Program-made: the position numbers and the translations under genes
In this document: positions 44,201 to 53,552 of the stretch, one piece after another
How positions within the stretch are numbered: the stretch's first letter is position 1
How the letters are laid out: each line of letters starts with the position of its first letter
The notes under the pieces: model-generated
The model's input: the letters and a program-made list of their open reading frames with translations, nothing else
What the model was told of the DNA's origin: nothing
Database searches by the model: none
From: Syntrophomonadaceae bacterium
Lineage (GTDB): Bacteria; Bacillota; Syntrophomonadia; Syntrophomonadales; Syntrophomonadaceae
NCBI GenBank assembly: GCA_012729835.1
Contig: JAAYCK010000082.1
Location: 1 to 59,036, forward strand
Reading direction: 5' to 3'
DNA length: 59,036 bases

Positions 44201-44874
44201 TGTACTATTTTGCTATTATGCTGCCCTTCATAATCATTGCTATCTATGCTCAGATTAAAGTGAAGACTACCTTCAACCGTTATTCCAAGGTCAAATCTTC
44301 CCGCGGTATAACCGGCGCACAGGCTGCCAGTGAGCTTTTATCCAGAAACGGCCTGTCCAGGGTAAGAGTAGAACCGATAGGAGGCAGTCTTTCGGACCAC
44401 TATGACCCCTCCAGCGGTGTAGTAAGATTGTCTGAAACGGTTTACGGCAATAATTCTATTGCCGCATTAGGGGTGGCGGCTCATGAAGTAGGACACGCCG
44501 TTCAGCATCAGCAGAAGTATGGAGCTCTCGAAATAAGGAACTCCATAGTTCCGGTAACCAACTTTGCTTCCAGCGCTTCATATTTTGTTATTCTGGCAGG
44601 GATAATCTTACAAAGTGCTGATTTCATGTTGATAGGAATAATCCTATTCTCGGCGGTGGTTTTTTTCCATGTAGTTACCCTGCCGGTCGAATTGAATGCT
44701 TCCCGGCGGGCAGTATTCCAGCTGAGGGATACGGGCCTTATTACTACTGAAGAAGTACCAATGGTGAAGAAGGTACTGGGAGCAGCGGCTATGACTTACC
44801 TGGCAGCGGTGCTGTCTTCGATAGCCACACTGTTTTATTACATTATGATGTTTTCTGGCGGTAGTGATGACTAA
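44200..44874 (+). CDS. yugP: YugP-type zinc metallopeptidase
   Basis: A 224-residue membrane peptidase. The zinc site is AAHEVGHAVQHQ, with membrane segments at the N-terminus and after residue 125. It lies between DUF116 and rsmB, one base overlapping the former. The GTG start follows AAAGGAGG. The substrate is unknown. Confidence 0.85.
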   Translation: MYYFAIMLPFIIIAIYAQIKVKTTFNRYSKVKSSRGITGAQAASELLSRNGLSRVRVEPIGGSLSDHYDPSSGVVRLSETVYGNNSIAALGVAAHEVGHAVQHQQKYGALEIRNSIVPVTNFASSASYFVILAGIILQSADFMLIGIILFSAVVFFHVVTLPVELNASRRAVFQLRDTGLITTEEVPMVKKVLGAAAMTYLAAVLSSIATLFYYIMMFSGGSDD

Positions 44875-46243
44875 GCCGGCCTCTAAAACAAGTCCGGTAC
44901 GGACCTTGGCCGTGAAATTGGTGCATGACATTGAAGAAAAGGGTCTTTATGCTAATCTGGCCTTGGAAAATGCCCTGCGGAATTCTTCACTGGCGCCAGC
45001 AGATCGCAGGCAGGTGACCGGAATTGTTAATGGCACGATAAGAATGATTAGGCACCTGGATTGGGTGCTTAATCTGTTTTTAAGCAAGAAGATAGAAGGA
45101 CAGAATCCCTGGCTGAAGAGCATTTTGCGCGTATCAGTGTATCAAATCCTTTTCATGGACCGCTTGCCCGATCATGCTGTGGTAAACGATGCGGTAGAAC
45201 TGACCAGAGTCCGTGTTAACCAGTCTATGAGCAAGGTTACCAACGGAGTTTTAAGAAACCTGATTCGTCATCAGGAAGAGATCAACTTCCCGGAGGACCC
45301 GGTCAATTATCTTTCTGTCTACTATTCACATCCCAAATGGTTGGTGGAACTCTATCTTGAGTTGTTTGGCAGGGAGGAATGTGCAAGGATATTGGCCTAT
45401 GATAATATACCTCCAGCGGTGGTCTTGCGAGTTAACACCCTGCGCATTACCCGGGAAGGATTGCTGAATAGGCTGAAGGAAGAGGGAGCCTCGGCAGTTC
45501 CCGGGCGGTTGCACCCGCAAGCCATAGTGCTCGAAGAAATCGATAAGCCCTTAACCGCATTGCCTAGCTTCATGGAGGGTCTGTTCTATGTGCAGAATGA
45601 GGCATCCATGCTGGCTGCCAATATCCTCGCCCCAAAGCCTGGGGAGGTAGTTTATGATTTTTGTTGTGGGGTAGGCGGCAAGAGCAGCCACATGGCTGAG
45701 ATCATGCAGGATAATGGCTGTATAGAAGCCTATGATCTTTATGAACATAAGATCGATTTGGCCTGGCACAATTTTCGGCGTCTTCACCTGGAAAACCTCA
45801 AGGCCTTGCCGGCTGATATCCTGCAGCTAAACCTTAACAAGCGGGCAGACCGCATTCTGTTGGATGCTCCATGTTCTGGCTGGGGTGTACTCAATCGGCG
45901 TGCTGATTCCCGGTGGCACAAAACAACAGAAGAGATGGCAGAGCTGAATCACTTGCAATTGAGCCTGTTGGACAAAGCCGCAGAGAACCTGGCTGACCAC
46001 GGGGAACTCCTATATGCTACCTGTACGATAAATCCTGCTGAGAATGAGCAGGTAATTGAAAGGTTTCTGGAGAATCATGACTATGAGCTGCAGGGTTTTG
46101 CTGACCGGATAGACTTTTTCCCTTTTGAAGAAGGTGACCGCCGGGCTGCAGCTGATGGGCAATTAACCCTCCTGCCGGGGAAATACGGCAGCGATGGGAT
46201 GTTCTATGCTTTATTGAGGAGGAAAGGCTTTTGCCGCAAGTAG
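44867..46243 (+). CDS. rsmB: 16S rRNA cytosine-967 methyltransferase
   Basis: RsmB methylates C967 of 16S rRNA. The 458-residue protein has an N-terminal NusB-like domain (MDRLPDHAVVNDAVELTRV), the SAM-binding DFCCGVGGKSSHMAE, the catalytic DAPCSGWGVLNRR, and the second cysteine in YATCTINPAEN. The start overlaps the end of yugP; GTG 44864 directly before is the alternative. Confidence 0.93.
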   Translation: MTKPASKTSPVRTLAVKLVHDIEEKGLYANLALENALRNSSLAPADRRQVTGIVNGTIRMIRHLDWVLNLFLSKKIEGQNPWLKSILRVSVYQILFMDRLPDHAVVNDAVELTRVRVNQSMSKVTNGVLRNLIRHQEEINFPEDPVNYLSVYYSHPKWLVELYLELFGREECARILAYDNIPPAVVLRVNTLRITREGLLNRLKEEGASAVPGRLHPQAIVLEEIDKPLTALPSFMEGLFYVQNEASMLAANILAPKPGEVVYDFCCGVGGKSSHMAEIMQDNGCIEAYDLYEHKIDLAWHNFRRLHLENLKALPADILQLNLNKRADRILLDAPCSGWGVLNRRADSRWHKTTEEMAELNHLQLSLLDKAAENLADHGELLYATCTINPAENEQVIERFLENHDYELQGFADRIDFFPFEEGDRRAAADGQLTLLPGKYGSDGMFYALLRRKGFCRK

Positions 46244-47334
46244 ACCCCCCTGAATTTACCGAATTGCTAGGTTTGGATACCGGCGAACTGGAAGAATATA
46301 TGGTGTCACTGGGTGAGCCCAATTACCGTGGGCGTCAGATCTACAAATGGATCTATACTCGTGATGTCAGTTCTTTTTATGACATGAGCGATATTCCCAA
46401 AGAGCTGCGCCGTCGCCTGGACAGTCTGGCGGTGATATCGATACCCAGGGTGCTTAAACAAAGGGTATCCATAGACCGAACTAGAAAATACCTGCTGGAA
46501 CTGCAAGACAAGAAACGGGTGGAGACGGTTCTTATCCCGCAGAGTGATAGCAAAAATGCACGCTATACCTTGTGTATATCTACCCAGGTCGGTTGCCCGG
46601 TGGGATGCAGTTTCTGTGCCACTGGACAATCAGGTTTTCAACGCAACTTATCTCATCATGAGATAGTGGGTCAGGTATTGGGATCTCGGCGTGAACTATT
46701 GAAAAAGGTCAAAGCGGTCGACAATGAACCACTCATTACCAACCTGGTTTATATGGGAATGGGTGAGCCGTTGCTGAATTATGATGAAGTGCTGCAATCC
46801 ATTAAGTTGATCAATGATCACAAGGGTATCAACATAGGTCAGCGTCATATAACCATATCCACGGCTGGAGAGGCGCGGGGCATTGAACGTCTGGCCAAGG
46901 AGAAGCTGCAGGTGACCTTGGCCATATCCCTGCATGCCTGTGACGATGCACTCCGTAATCAATTGGTGCCGATGAATCGCAAGTATCCCCTGGAGCGCCT
47001 GATGAGGGCGGTTGAGTTTTACAGCCGGGAAAATGGACGGAGGATCACTTTTGAGTACATATTATTGGATGGTGTCAATATGAGACGTCAGGATGCCAAT
47101 AATATGATAGACATTTTGAAACCTTTACTAGCCAATGTAAACCTGATTCCATATAATGAAGTTGTGGGTTTACCCTTCAAACATCCGGCAAGGGCCAAAA
47201 CAGAGCAGTTTTGCCGCTGGCTGCAGGATGGGGGCCTTAATGCGACAATAAGAGAAGAACACGGGGCTGACATCGAAGCTGCTTGTGGTCAGTTGAGAGC
47301 TGAAGTGCGCAGTCAGGCATTAAGAAATTATTAA
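46231..47334 (+). CDS. rlmN: 23S rRNA adenine-2503 / tRNA methyltransferase (radical SAM)
   Basis: RlmN methylates A2503 of 23S rRNA. The 367 residues show the radical-SAM cluster motif GCPVGCSFCATGQSGF (CxxxCxxC), YMGMGEPLLNYDEV, and the C-terminal cysteine in EAACGQL. The TTG start follows GAGGAGGAAAGGC and overlaps rsmB by 13 bases. Confidence 0.95.
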   Translation: MPQVDPPEFTELLGLDTGELEEYMVSLGEPNYRGRQIYKWIYTRDVSSFYDMSDIPKELRRRLDSLAVISIPRVLKQRVSIDRTRKYLLELQDKKRVETVLIPQSDSKNARYTLCISTQVGCPVGCSFCATGQSGFQRNLSHHEIVGQVLGSRRELLKKVKAVDNEPLITNLVYMGMGEPLLNYDEVLQSIKLINDHKGINIGQRHITISTAGEARGIERLAKEKLQVTLAISLHACDDALRNQLVPMNRKYPLERLMRAVEFYSRENGRRITFEYILLDGVNMRRQDANNMIDILKPLLANVNLIPYNEVVGLPFKHPARAKTEQFCRWLQDGGLNATIREEHGADIEAACGQLRAEVRSQALRNY

Positions 47335-47359
47335 AGCCATCTATACCGAGGTGTACTGA

Positions 47360-48070
47360 ATGATAGTAGCGGCCGTATCAGATAAAGGGCGGGTACGTTC
47401 CAACAATGAAGATAGCTTGCTGGTTAAACCTGAACAGGGTTTATTTATTGTATGCGATGGAATGGGTGGGCATAATGCTGGCGAAGTGGCCTCCCGCCTG
47501 GCAGTGCAATGTATAGAAGACTCACTGCAAGGATTGGGGAGACAAATAACCGCCTTAGATCTTAATAAAGCCATTCTTAAGGCCAATGAATTGGTCTGGC
47601 AGCAAGGCCAGGATAACCCGGAGTGGCGGGAGATGGGAACTACGGTAACCGCTGCCATGATTCGCGAAGACCAGTTGCTGGTAGTCAATGTAGGAGATAG
47701 CTGTCTTTACCTGATTCGTGACGGTGCCATAAACAAGGTTACCCATGATCATACCCTGGCCCAGGAGATGGTAAAAGACGGTCTTTTAAGGCCTGATGAA
47801 GTTAAAAGCAGTGGCTATAATCATATCCTGACCCGGGCGCTGGGGGTTCATCCTAGCCTGGAAATAGATCATTTTGAGGAAAAGCTGAAAAGTGGAGATT
47901 CCATTCTTATATGTAGCGATGGCTTGAGTGACATTTTGTTGGATGATGAAATCTTAAATGTTGTGCTTGAACATGATAATAGCCTGCAAAATGCGGTTGA
48001 TGCTCTGCGGGATCAGGCTTTGGCCGGTGGCGGGTATGATAATATCAGCCTTATACTTCTAAAGGTTTGA
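47360..48070 (+). CDS. stp: PP2C-family protein phosphatase
   Basis: A 236-residue serine/threonine phosphatase that reverses PrkC. The motifs are SDKGRVRSNNEDSLL, CDGMGGHNAGEVASRLA, NVGDSCLYLIRDG, CSDGLSDILLDDEI, and GGYDNISLILL. The ATG follows GAGGTG. It lies directly before prkC, as in Bacillus. Confidence 0.95.
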   Translation: MIVAAVSDKGRVRSNNEDSLLVKPEQGLFIVCDGMGGHNAGEVASRLAVQCIEDSLQGLGRQITALDLNKAILKANELVWQQGQDNPEWREMGTTVTAAMIREDQLLVVNVGDSCLYLIRDGAINKVTHDHTLAQEMVKDGLLRPDEVKSSGYNHILTRALGVHPSLEIDHFEEKLKSGDSILICSDGLSDILLDDEILNVVLEHDNSLQNAVDALRDQALAGGGYDNISLILLKV

Positions 48071-48085
48071 TGGGGAGGTTGGCTC

Positions 48086-49921
48086 TTGAACGGCAAAATA
48101 TTGGGTGACCGTTACGAATTACTTGAAAAAGTCGGCGATGGCGGCATGGCTGTGGTATACAAGGCCCGCTGCCAGGTTTTGGATCGCATCGTCGCCATAA
48201 AAGTACTAAATACAGAATATGCCAAAGACAACAGCTTTGTGGAAAAATTCAAAACTGAAGCCCAGGCGGCTGCCCGGTTATCACATCCTAATATTGTAAA
48301 TATTTTTGACGTCGGGCAGGATAATGATGTCTATTATATTGTCATGGAGTATGTTGAAGGCAGAACCCTCAAGGAGATAATCCGCGAGGAAGCTCCGCTC
48401 CCGATAGATACGGCGGTAAATATCGCGATCATGATCTGTGACGGCATCCATCACGCTCATGAAAGAGGTATCATCCATCGTGATATCAAGCCGCACAACA
48501 TTTTAGTTACCCGGGATGGCATAGTCAAGGTAGCTGATTTCGGTATTGCCCAGGCTATCAGTAAGAAGACAATAACTTACGGTGGCAAGATTCTGGGCTC
48601 AGTTCATTATATTTCACCCGAACAAGCTCGGGGAGAAGCATTGACCAGAGCCACCGATATTTATTCGCTGGGCTGTGTTTTATATGAAATGCTGACGGGC
48701 AAGGTGCCTTATGATGCAGAGAGTGCTATAACGGTGGCACTGAAGCATATCCACGATGATCCTATACCGCCGCGTAGTATAAATGAAAATATACCAGTTG
48801 AGGTGGAGAATACCGTTCTAAAGGCCATGGATAAGATACCGGCACGGCGTTACTCTAGCGCAGAGTATATGCGCAATGCCTTGCTGGGGGGCAGCCGAGG
48901 AGGCAGATCCTTCGACCACAGATCCAGTCGGGAAAATAATATTATTATGCCACCATTGAACGATGAAGGAGATGAACCCCGCGTGGCAAAACGCAAGTTG
49001 AAACCCTGGGTGCTCACCACGATTATTGCAATATTGGGTTTAGCATTAGGGGTGTTCTTTACGATGGGCGGCAACCTGTTCGGTGAAGAGGTTGAGGTGC
49101 CAGGCGTTGAGGGCATCCAGTTGGCCAAGGCTCAGCAGATAATGGAGGACGAAGGCCTATACATGGATGTGGCAGGTAAGGAGTACAATGATGAATACGA
49201 GGCGGATACGGTAATATCACAGGATCCGGCTAAAGGAGAAAAGGTCAAGACCGGCCGGCACATTTCTGTGGTAATCAGTCAGGGTTCACAGAAAATAAAC
49301 GTACCTTCAGTGGTCGGTATGAACCTGGATGATGCCGAGATAAAACTGCGTAATGCCAATTTTAATATCAGCAATCCGGAAAGAGTATATGATGACAAAT
49401 ATGCCGAGGATTTCGTGATTTCTCAGTATCCCAAAGCTTATACCAGGGCAGCGGAAGGAACTGAAGTGAGACTGATGGTTAGTAAGGGTCCGGAACCTGA
49501 TAAACTGGCAATGCCTGATCTGGTTGGTTCTACTATGGATGAGGCCCGCACAAAACTGAAGGATGCCAAATTAATATTGGGTGAGCAGAAGACACAGGGC
49601 AGCGATCAGTATTTCAAGAACCAGATCATCAGCCACGATCCGGCGGCAGGAGTAATGGTAGACGAAGGGACTACGATTAATGTAGTGGTTAGCAGCGGGC
49701 CAGGTCCTAAGTCCAAAACCCGCACCCTGGAATTTACTCTGCCCGGAGATGAGGATTACTATAAAGTTGTTATAATAATTCACGATGCCAAGCAGACCCG
49801 GACGGTCTACAACGAACTTCATCAAGGGATGGATCAGGTTTCAACCTTTATAACCTATTATGGAAAAGGTACGGCAGAAGTTCAACTAAACGGAGAAACC
49901 TTTGATACAGTATCATTATAG
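48086..49921 (+). CDS. prkC: PASTA-domain serine/threonine kinase
   Basis: A 611-residue receptor kinase that senses muropeptides. The kinase has GDGGMAVVYKA, VAIKVL, IHRDIKPHNIL, and ADFGIAQA. One membrane segment (WVLTTIIAILGLALGVFFT, about residues 310-330) leads to three PASTA domains (each near EVPGVEGIQLAKAQ, VPSVVGMNLDDAE and MPDLVGSTMDEAR) and a C-terminal region that is not PASTA. The start is TTG after GGGAGG. Confidence 0.95.
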   Translation: MNGKILGDRYELLEKVGDGGMAVVYKARCQVLDRIVAIKVLNTEYAKDNSFVEKFKTEAQAAARLSHPNIVNIFDVGQDNDVYYIVMEYVEGRTLKEIIREEAPLPIDTAVNIAIMICDGIHHAHERGIIHRDIKPHNILVTRDGIVKVADFGIAQAISKKTITYGGKILGSVHYISPEQARGEALTRATDIYSLGCVLYEMLTGKVPYDAESAITVALKHIHDDPIPPRSINENIPVEVENTVLKAMDKIPARRYSSAEYMRNALLGGSRGGRSFDHRSSRENNIIMPPLNDEGDEPRVAKRKLKPWVLTTIIAILGLALGVFFTMGGNLFGEEVEVPGVEGIQLAKAQQIMEDEGLYMDVAGKEYNDEYEADTVISQDPAKGEKVKTGRHISVVISQGSQKINVPSVVGMNLDDAEIKLRNANFNISNPERVYDDKYAEDFVISQYPKAYTRAAEGTEVRLMVSKGPEPDKLAMPDLVGSTMDEARTKLKDAKLILGEQKTQGSDQYFKNQIISHDPAAGVMVDEGTTINVVVSSGPGPKSKTRTLEFTLPGDEDYYKVVIIIHDAKQTRTVYNELHQGMDQVSTFITYYGKGTAEVQLNGETFDTVSL

Positions 49922-49955
49922 TCTTTTGACATAATCGACCAGGGAGTACTGTCTA

Positions 49956-50834
49956 TTGATTGAAACTAAGGAAGGGCTCATCATAAAGCTCTGCGGCGGG
50001 TTTTACTATGTCCAGGATGCCCAGGGCAAGGTCTATGAATGCAGGCTGCGGGGTAAGCTTCGTCAGCAGGTGCTGGGTGGTGACCGTGTAAAAATCACCG
50101 TTCTGGAAGAAGGCCGGGGGATTTTAGAGAACATTCAGCCCCGCCGCAATCAACTGAACAGGCCCCGTATCGCCAATGTGGATCTCGCTCTCATCGTCAT
50201 GGCCAACGACCGCCCGGCTCCCAGTTCAGCATTGCTGGACCGGCTGTTGTTCCTGGCCCTCTTTCATGAGATTTCTCCGGTTATTATTTTGAATAAATGC
50301 GATCTACCTGAAGACCCTAGGGCTGCAAGCCTCCGTGCCTACTATCCCCGAGCGGGTTTTACCTTTGTGTCCACCTCAGCCGAGACCGGGGAGGGCATAG
50401 AAGCGCTGGCCAGGTTAATCGACAGACGGGTGGCGGTATTGGCCGGGCCGTCTGGCTGCGGCAAATCCAGCTTGCTGAATCTATTAGTCACGGCTCAAAC
50501 TAAGACGGGCGAAGTCAGTGAGAAGATTGGTCGAGGTCGTCATACCACCCGTCACGTGGAGTTATTCCCTTTGCTCAACGGAGGATTTTTAGCTGACAGC
50601 CCTGGATTTTCAGTATTGGATCTTCCTGCGGTTGATAGCCGCGATCTAGCGGAATACCATCCGGATTTTGAGGCATACCGCGAAGAATGCCGCTTTGATA
50701 ACTGTCTTCATTACAAGGAAACAGATTGTGGAGTAAAAAGAGCGTGTGAGGCAGGGGTGATAGCTCAATTCCGTTATCAGAACTACCTGGCCATGCTGGA
50801 AGAAGTAATAAAAAATGAGAGGTGCTATCGGTGA
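49956..50834 (+). CDS. rsgA: Ribosome small-subunit GTPase RsgA
   Basis: A circularly permuted GTPase for 30S maturation. The 292 residues include an N-terminal OB fold, the G4 motif ILNKCDLP ahead of G1 GPSGCGKSSLLN, G3 DSPGFS, and the zinc site CRFDNCLHYKETDCGVK. The TTG start follows CAGGGAG. Its last bases overlap rpe (GTGA). Confidence 0.95.
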   Translation: MIETKEGLIIKLCGGFYYVQDAQGKVYECRLRGKLRQQVLGGDRVKITVLEEGRGILENIQPRRNQLNRPRIANVDLALIVMANDRPAPSSALLDRLLFLALFHEISPVIILNKCDLPEDPRAASLRAYYPRAGFTFVSTSAETGEGIEALARLIDRRVAVLAGPSGCGKSSLLNLLVTAQTKTGEVSEKIGRGRHTTRHVELFPLLNGGFLADSPGFSVLDLPAVDSRDLAEYHPDFEAYREECRFDNCLHYKETDCGVKRACEAGVIAQFRYQNYLAMLEEVIKNERCYR

Positions 50835-51484
50835 TCATTGCTCCATCGATTCTATCAGCAAACTTTACCCGATTAGGTGCGGATATTGCGAAAGTTGAGA
50901 CCACCGGTGCCCAGTGGCTTCATATCGACGTAATGGATGGTCATTTTGTACCGAACCTGACTATCGGGCCTCCGGTGGTGGCGGATATCCGCAAAGAGAC
51001 CAAGCTATTTTTGGACGTTCACCTCATGATAGAGCACCCTGAGGCTCTGATCCCGGACTTTGCATCAGCCGGCGCCGATCTGATAACGGTACATGCCGAA
51101 ACCTGCCCGCATCTGCACCGGACCATAAGAATGATCAAAGAATTAGGCCCCCGGGCGGGAGTTGCTATAAATCCAGCTACACCTGAGGATGTGCTGGAAT
51201 ATGTCATAAACGATTTGGATCTGATTCTGGTCATGAGTGTAAATCCCGGTTTTGGAGGTCAGAGTTTTATAGAAGGCAGCCTGGACAAGATACGACGCAT
51301 AAAATCCAGACTCGAAGCCGCTGGCAGTCAGGCCTGGCTGGAGGTCGATGGAGGGATAAACCTGGAGACCGCTGCTCGGGTGATGGAAGCTGGCTGCAAC
51401 GTTCTGGTAGCCGGTTCATACATATTCAAGGCCTCTGATCCCGGTGGGCAGATAAAAGCATTAATGAACATCTCCGCTTCTTGA
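50831..51484 (+). CDS. rpe: Ribulose-phosphate 3-epimerase
   Basis: Rpe interconverts ribulose- and xylulose-5-phosphate. The 217 residues show IAPSILSANFTRLG, HIDVMDGHFVPNLT, DVHLMIEHPE, VNPGFGGQSF, and EVDGGINLET. The GTG at 50831 overlaps the rsgA stop (GTGA) and has GAGAGGTG upstream; GTG 50822 is also in frame. Confidence 0.95.
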   Translation: MIIAPSILSANFTRLGADIAKVETTGAQWLHIDVMDGHFVPNLTIGPPVVADIRKETKLFLDVHLMIEHPEALIPDFASAGADLITVHAETCPHLHRTIRMIKELGPRAGVAINPATPEDVLEYVINDLDLILVMSVNPGFGGQSFIEGSLDKIRRIKSRLEAAGSQAWLEVDGGINLETAARVMEAGCNVLVAGSYIFKASDPGGQIKALMNISAS

Positions 51485-51509
51485 CCGCAGGCTTGGAGGA
51501 TGTTACTAT
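51481..51509 (+). promoter_or_regulatory. Promoter of the rib operon
   Basis: TTGACC (51481-51486) and TACTAT (51504-51509) are 17 bases apart, overlapping the end of rpe and about 25 bases ahead of the riboswitch. Confidence 0.55.
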
Positions 51510-51531
51510 AGTTTACAACTAAATATCAGAT

Positions 51532-51642
51532 ATTCTTCGGGGATGGGTGGAATTCCCTATCGGCGGTAAAGCCCGCTAGCCCTCTGGGGCATGATCCGGT
51601 GAAACTCCGGGGCCGACAGTTAAAGTCTGGATGGGAGAAGAA
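51532..51642 (+). ncRNA. FMN riboswitch (RFN element)
   Basis: The conserved RFN core is clear: ATTCTTCGGGGATGGGTGG at the 5' side, TAAAGCCCGCTAGCC, GATCCGGTGAAACTCCGG, GGCCGACAGTTAAAGTC, and the closing GGATGGGAGAAGAA; the ends pair as stem P1 (TTCTTC/GAAGAA). Bound FMN would favour the terminator at 51735 and stop rib operon transcription. Confidence 0.95.
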
Positions 51643-51644
51643 CA

Positions 51645-51773
51645 ATGACTGATAGCAACAGCCATAGCCGTGCTATGCTATGCATATGGTGTGTGATGCT
51701 TTGCTTTAAGTGTGATGTTGTCCGCTTCTTTTTACCCGATGAAAATCGGGTTTTATTATTTTTATGCAGGTGA
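51645..51773 (+). other. Reading frame running from the riboswitch through its terminator
   Basis: A 42-codon ATG frame (MTDSNSHSRAMLCIWCVMLC onward, ending LLFLCR, TGA at 51771-51773) begins behind GGGAGAAGAA of the riboswitch and overlaps the start of ribD. It has no similarity I recognise and is probably incidental, though translation there could affect the terminator. Confidence 0.2.
51735..51763 (+). terminator. Riboswitch-controlled terminator before ribD
   Basis: CCCGAT (51735-51740) pairs with ATCGGG (51745-51750), followed by TTTTATTATTTTT. It is the likely expression platform of the FMN riboswitch. Confidence 0.85.
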
Positions 51774-52885
51774 TAGTTACGGAAAAAGACTATGAATACA
51801 TGAATAGAGCCTTGGAACTGGCAGCTCTGGCCTTGGGCCGCACCAGCCCGAACCCGGTGGTTGGAGCGGTGGTGGTCAGAAATGGAGAGATCGTGGGTGA
51901 GGGTTATCACCACCAGGCGGGGACTCCGCATGCCGAGGTTCATGCCCTGCGTGCAGCCGGGTCTTTAGCCCAGGGGGCGACTATTTATGTGACCCTGGAA
52001 CCCTGCAGTCACCATGGACGCACCCCGCCCTGTGCCAATACCTTGATAGAGGCGGGTATCAAGCGGGTAGTGGTGGCTACGCTTGACCCCAATCCAATCG
52101 TTGCTGGAAAAGGACTCGCTATTTTAAAGGAGGCCGGGATAGCAACCACCTTGGGTGTATTACAAGAGCAGGCGGTGCACTTGAATCAGTTCTTTTTCAA
52201 ATATATCAAGACGGGAAGACCCTATGTGACTGTCAAATCCGCCATGACCCTGGACGGTAAAATAGCAACGGCCAGTGGAGATTCCAGGTGGGTTTCCGGA
52301 GAGGAATCCCGCCAACTGGTTCACCGTATGAGAAACACCTATGATGCGATCATGGTGGGCATCGGCACGGTCTTAAAAGATGATCCGCTGCTCAATACCC
52401 GCTTGGATGATGAACACGGGAGAGACCCGGTCAGGGTCATTATTGACAGCAGGCTGGAGTTGCCGATGGAAAGCCAGATCATGCGAACCAGTCAGCAACA
52501 GCAGACACTATTGTTCTGCTGCAGTCAGGTGGAAACTGACAGAATATCCCGGCTGGAGCAAGCCGGGATAAAAGTTATTCAACTACCGACTACTGAAGAG
52601 ACACTCCCCCTGGCCGAGGTCTTGGACGAATTGGGACGACGAGAAATATGCAGCGTTTTGGTTGAAGGCGGAGCCGAAATAAATGCCAGCCTACTTGAGA
52701 ACGATCTGGTAGATAAGATACATCTCTTCATAGCTCCCAAGATCGTGGGAGGCCGCACATCGCCCAGCCCGGTTGGCGGTTTGGGAGTGGAGCTTATGAA
52801 GAACGCGATACCGGTTAGATCTCTAAAAACAGATTTTTACGGGCAGGATATATTATTGACCGGCTACTTAAATGATGGGTGGTGA
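51764..52885 (+). CDS. ribD: Bifunctional riboflavin deaminase/reductase RibD
   Basis: RibD deaminates and reduces the pyrimidine intermediate of riboflavin synthesis. The 373 residues comprise a cytidine-deaminase-like domain (zinc motifs HAEVHALRAAG and PCSHHGRTPPC) and a reductase domain (VKSAMTLDGKIAT; SVLVEGGAEINASL). The start is uncertain: ATG 51764 lies right after the terminator without a ribosome binding site, and the SD-like AGGTGATAG overlaps the following codons. ATG 51800 would remove only 12 residues. Confidence 0.93.
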   Translation: MQVIVTEKDYEYMNRALELAALALGRTSPNPVVGAVVVRNGEIVGEGYHHQAGTPHAEVHALRAAGSLAQGATIYVTLEPCSHHGRTPPCANTLIEAGIKRVVVATLDPNPIVAGKGLAILKEAGIATTLGVLQEQAVHLNQFFFKYIKTGRPYVTVKSAMTLDGKIATASGDSRWVSGEESRQLVHRMRNTYDAIMVGIGTVLKDDPLLNTRLDDEHGRDPVRVIIDSRLELPMESQIMRTSQQQQTLLFCCSQVETDRISRLEQAGIKVIQLPTTEETLPLAEVLDELGRREICSVLVEGGAEINASLLENDLVDKIHLFIAPKIVGGRTSPSPVGGLGVELMKNAIPVRSLKTDFYGQDILLTGYLNDGW

Positions 52886-53538
52886 TCGGTATCTTTACAG
52901 GAATAATTGAGGAAATCGGGCAAATAGTCAGCATCAAGCAAGGGGGCAGATCCGCCCGCCTCGCTGTTAAAGCAGCTGTGGTATTAGAGGATGTCAAGCT
53001 GGGAGACAGTATTGCGGTAAATGGTGTTTGCCTGACCGTCAATGAGTTTGACCGCAGCCATTTTGCGGCAGATGTAATGCCGGAAACCATGGACAAGACA
53101 ACTTTGGGCAGACTGAGACCTGGCAGTCCCGTTAACCTGGAAAGGGCCATGCAATTAGGCGGACGCATGGGGGGGCATATAGTACAGGGCCATGTGGATG
53201 CCACCGGTGTCATCCTTCAAAAGCAGGCACTGGATATTGCTCATATTTTCCGCATATCAGCACCGGGTGATCTGTTAAGATACGTAGTCCCTAAAGGCTC
53301 CATTACGGTTGATGGAGTCAGTCTCACTGTCGTAGATGTTTTTAGTGACAGTTTTACTGTTTCCCTCATTCCGCACACCTCAGGACAGACCATATTGGGG
53401 GAGAAGAAGGCAGGCGATGCTGTCAACCTGGAGAGTGACATCCTGGGCAGATATATAGAAAAACTTATGAAGACTGCCGATGATTCCAAACATAGTGATC
53501 TAAATATGAGTTTCCTGGCCGAGAACGGATTCCTGTAA
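52882..53538 (+). CDS. ribE: Riboflavin synthase, alpha chain
   Basis: Dismutates two lumazine molecules to riboflavin. The 218-residue protein has two lumazine-binding repeats, each with the expected sequence: IFTGIIEEIG and VNGVCLTV first, then GHIVQGHVDATG and VDGVSLTVVDV. The GTG at 52882 overlaps the ribD stop (GTGA). Confidence 0.95.
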   Translation: MIGIFTGIIEEIGQIVSIKQGGRSARLAVKAAVVLEDVKLGDSIAVNGVCLTVNEFDRSHFAADVMPETMDKTTLGRLRPGSPVNLERAMQLGGRMGGHIVQGHVDATGVILQKQALDIAHIFRISAPGDLLRYVVPKGSITVDGVSLTVVDVFSDSFTVSLIPHTSGQTILGEKKAGDAVNLESDILGRYIEKLMKTADDSKHSDLNMSFLAENGFL

Positions 53539-53552
53539 GGAGGTAATAATAT

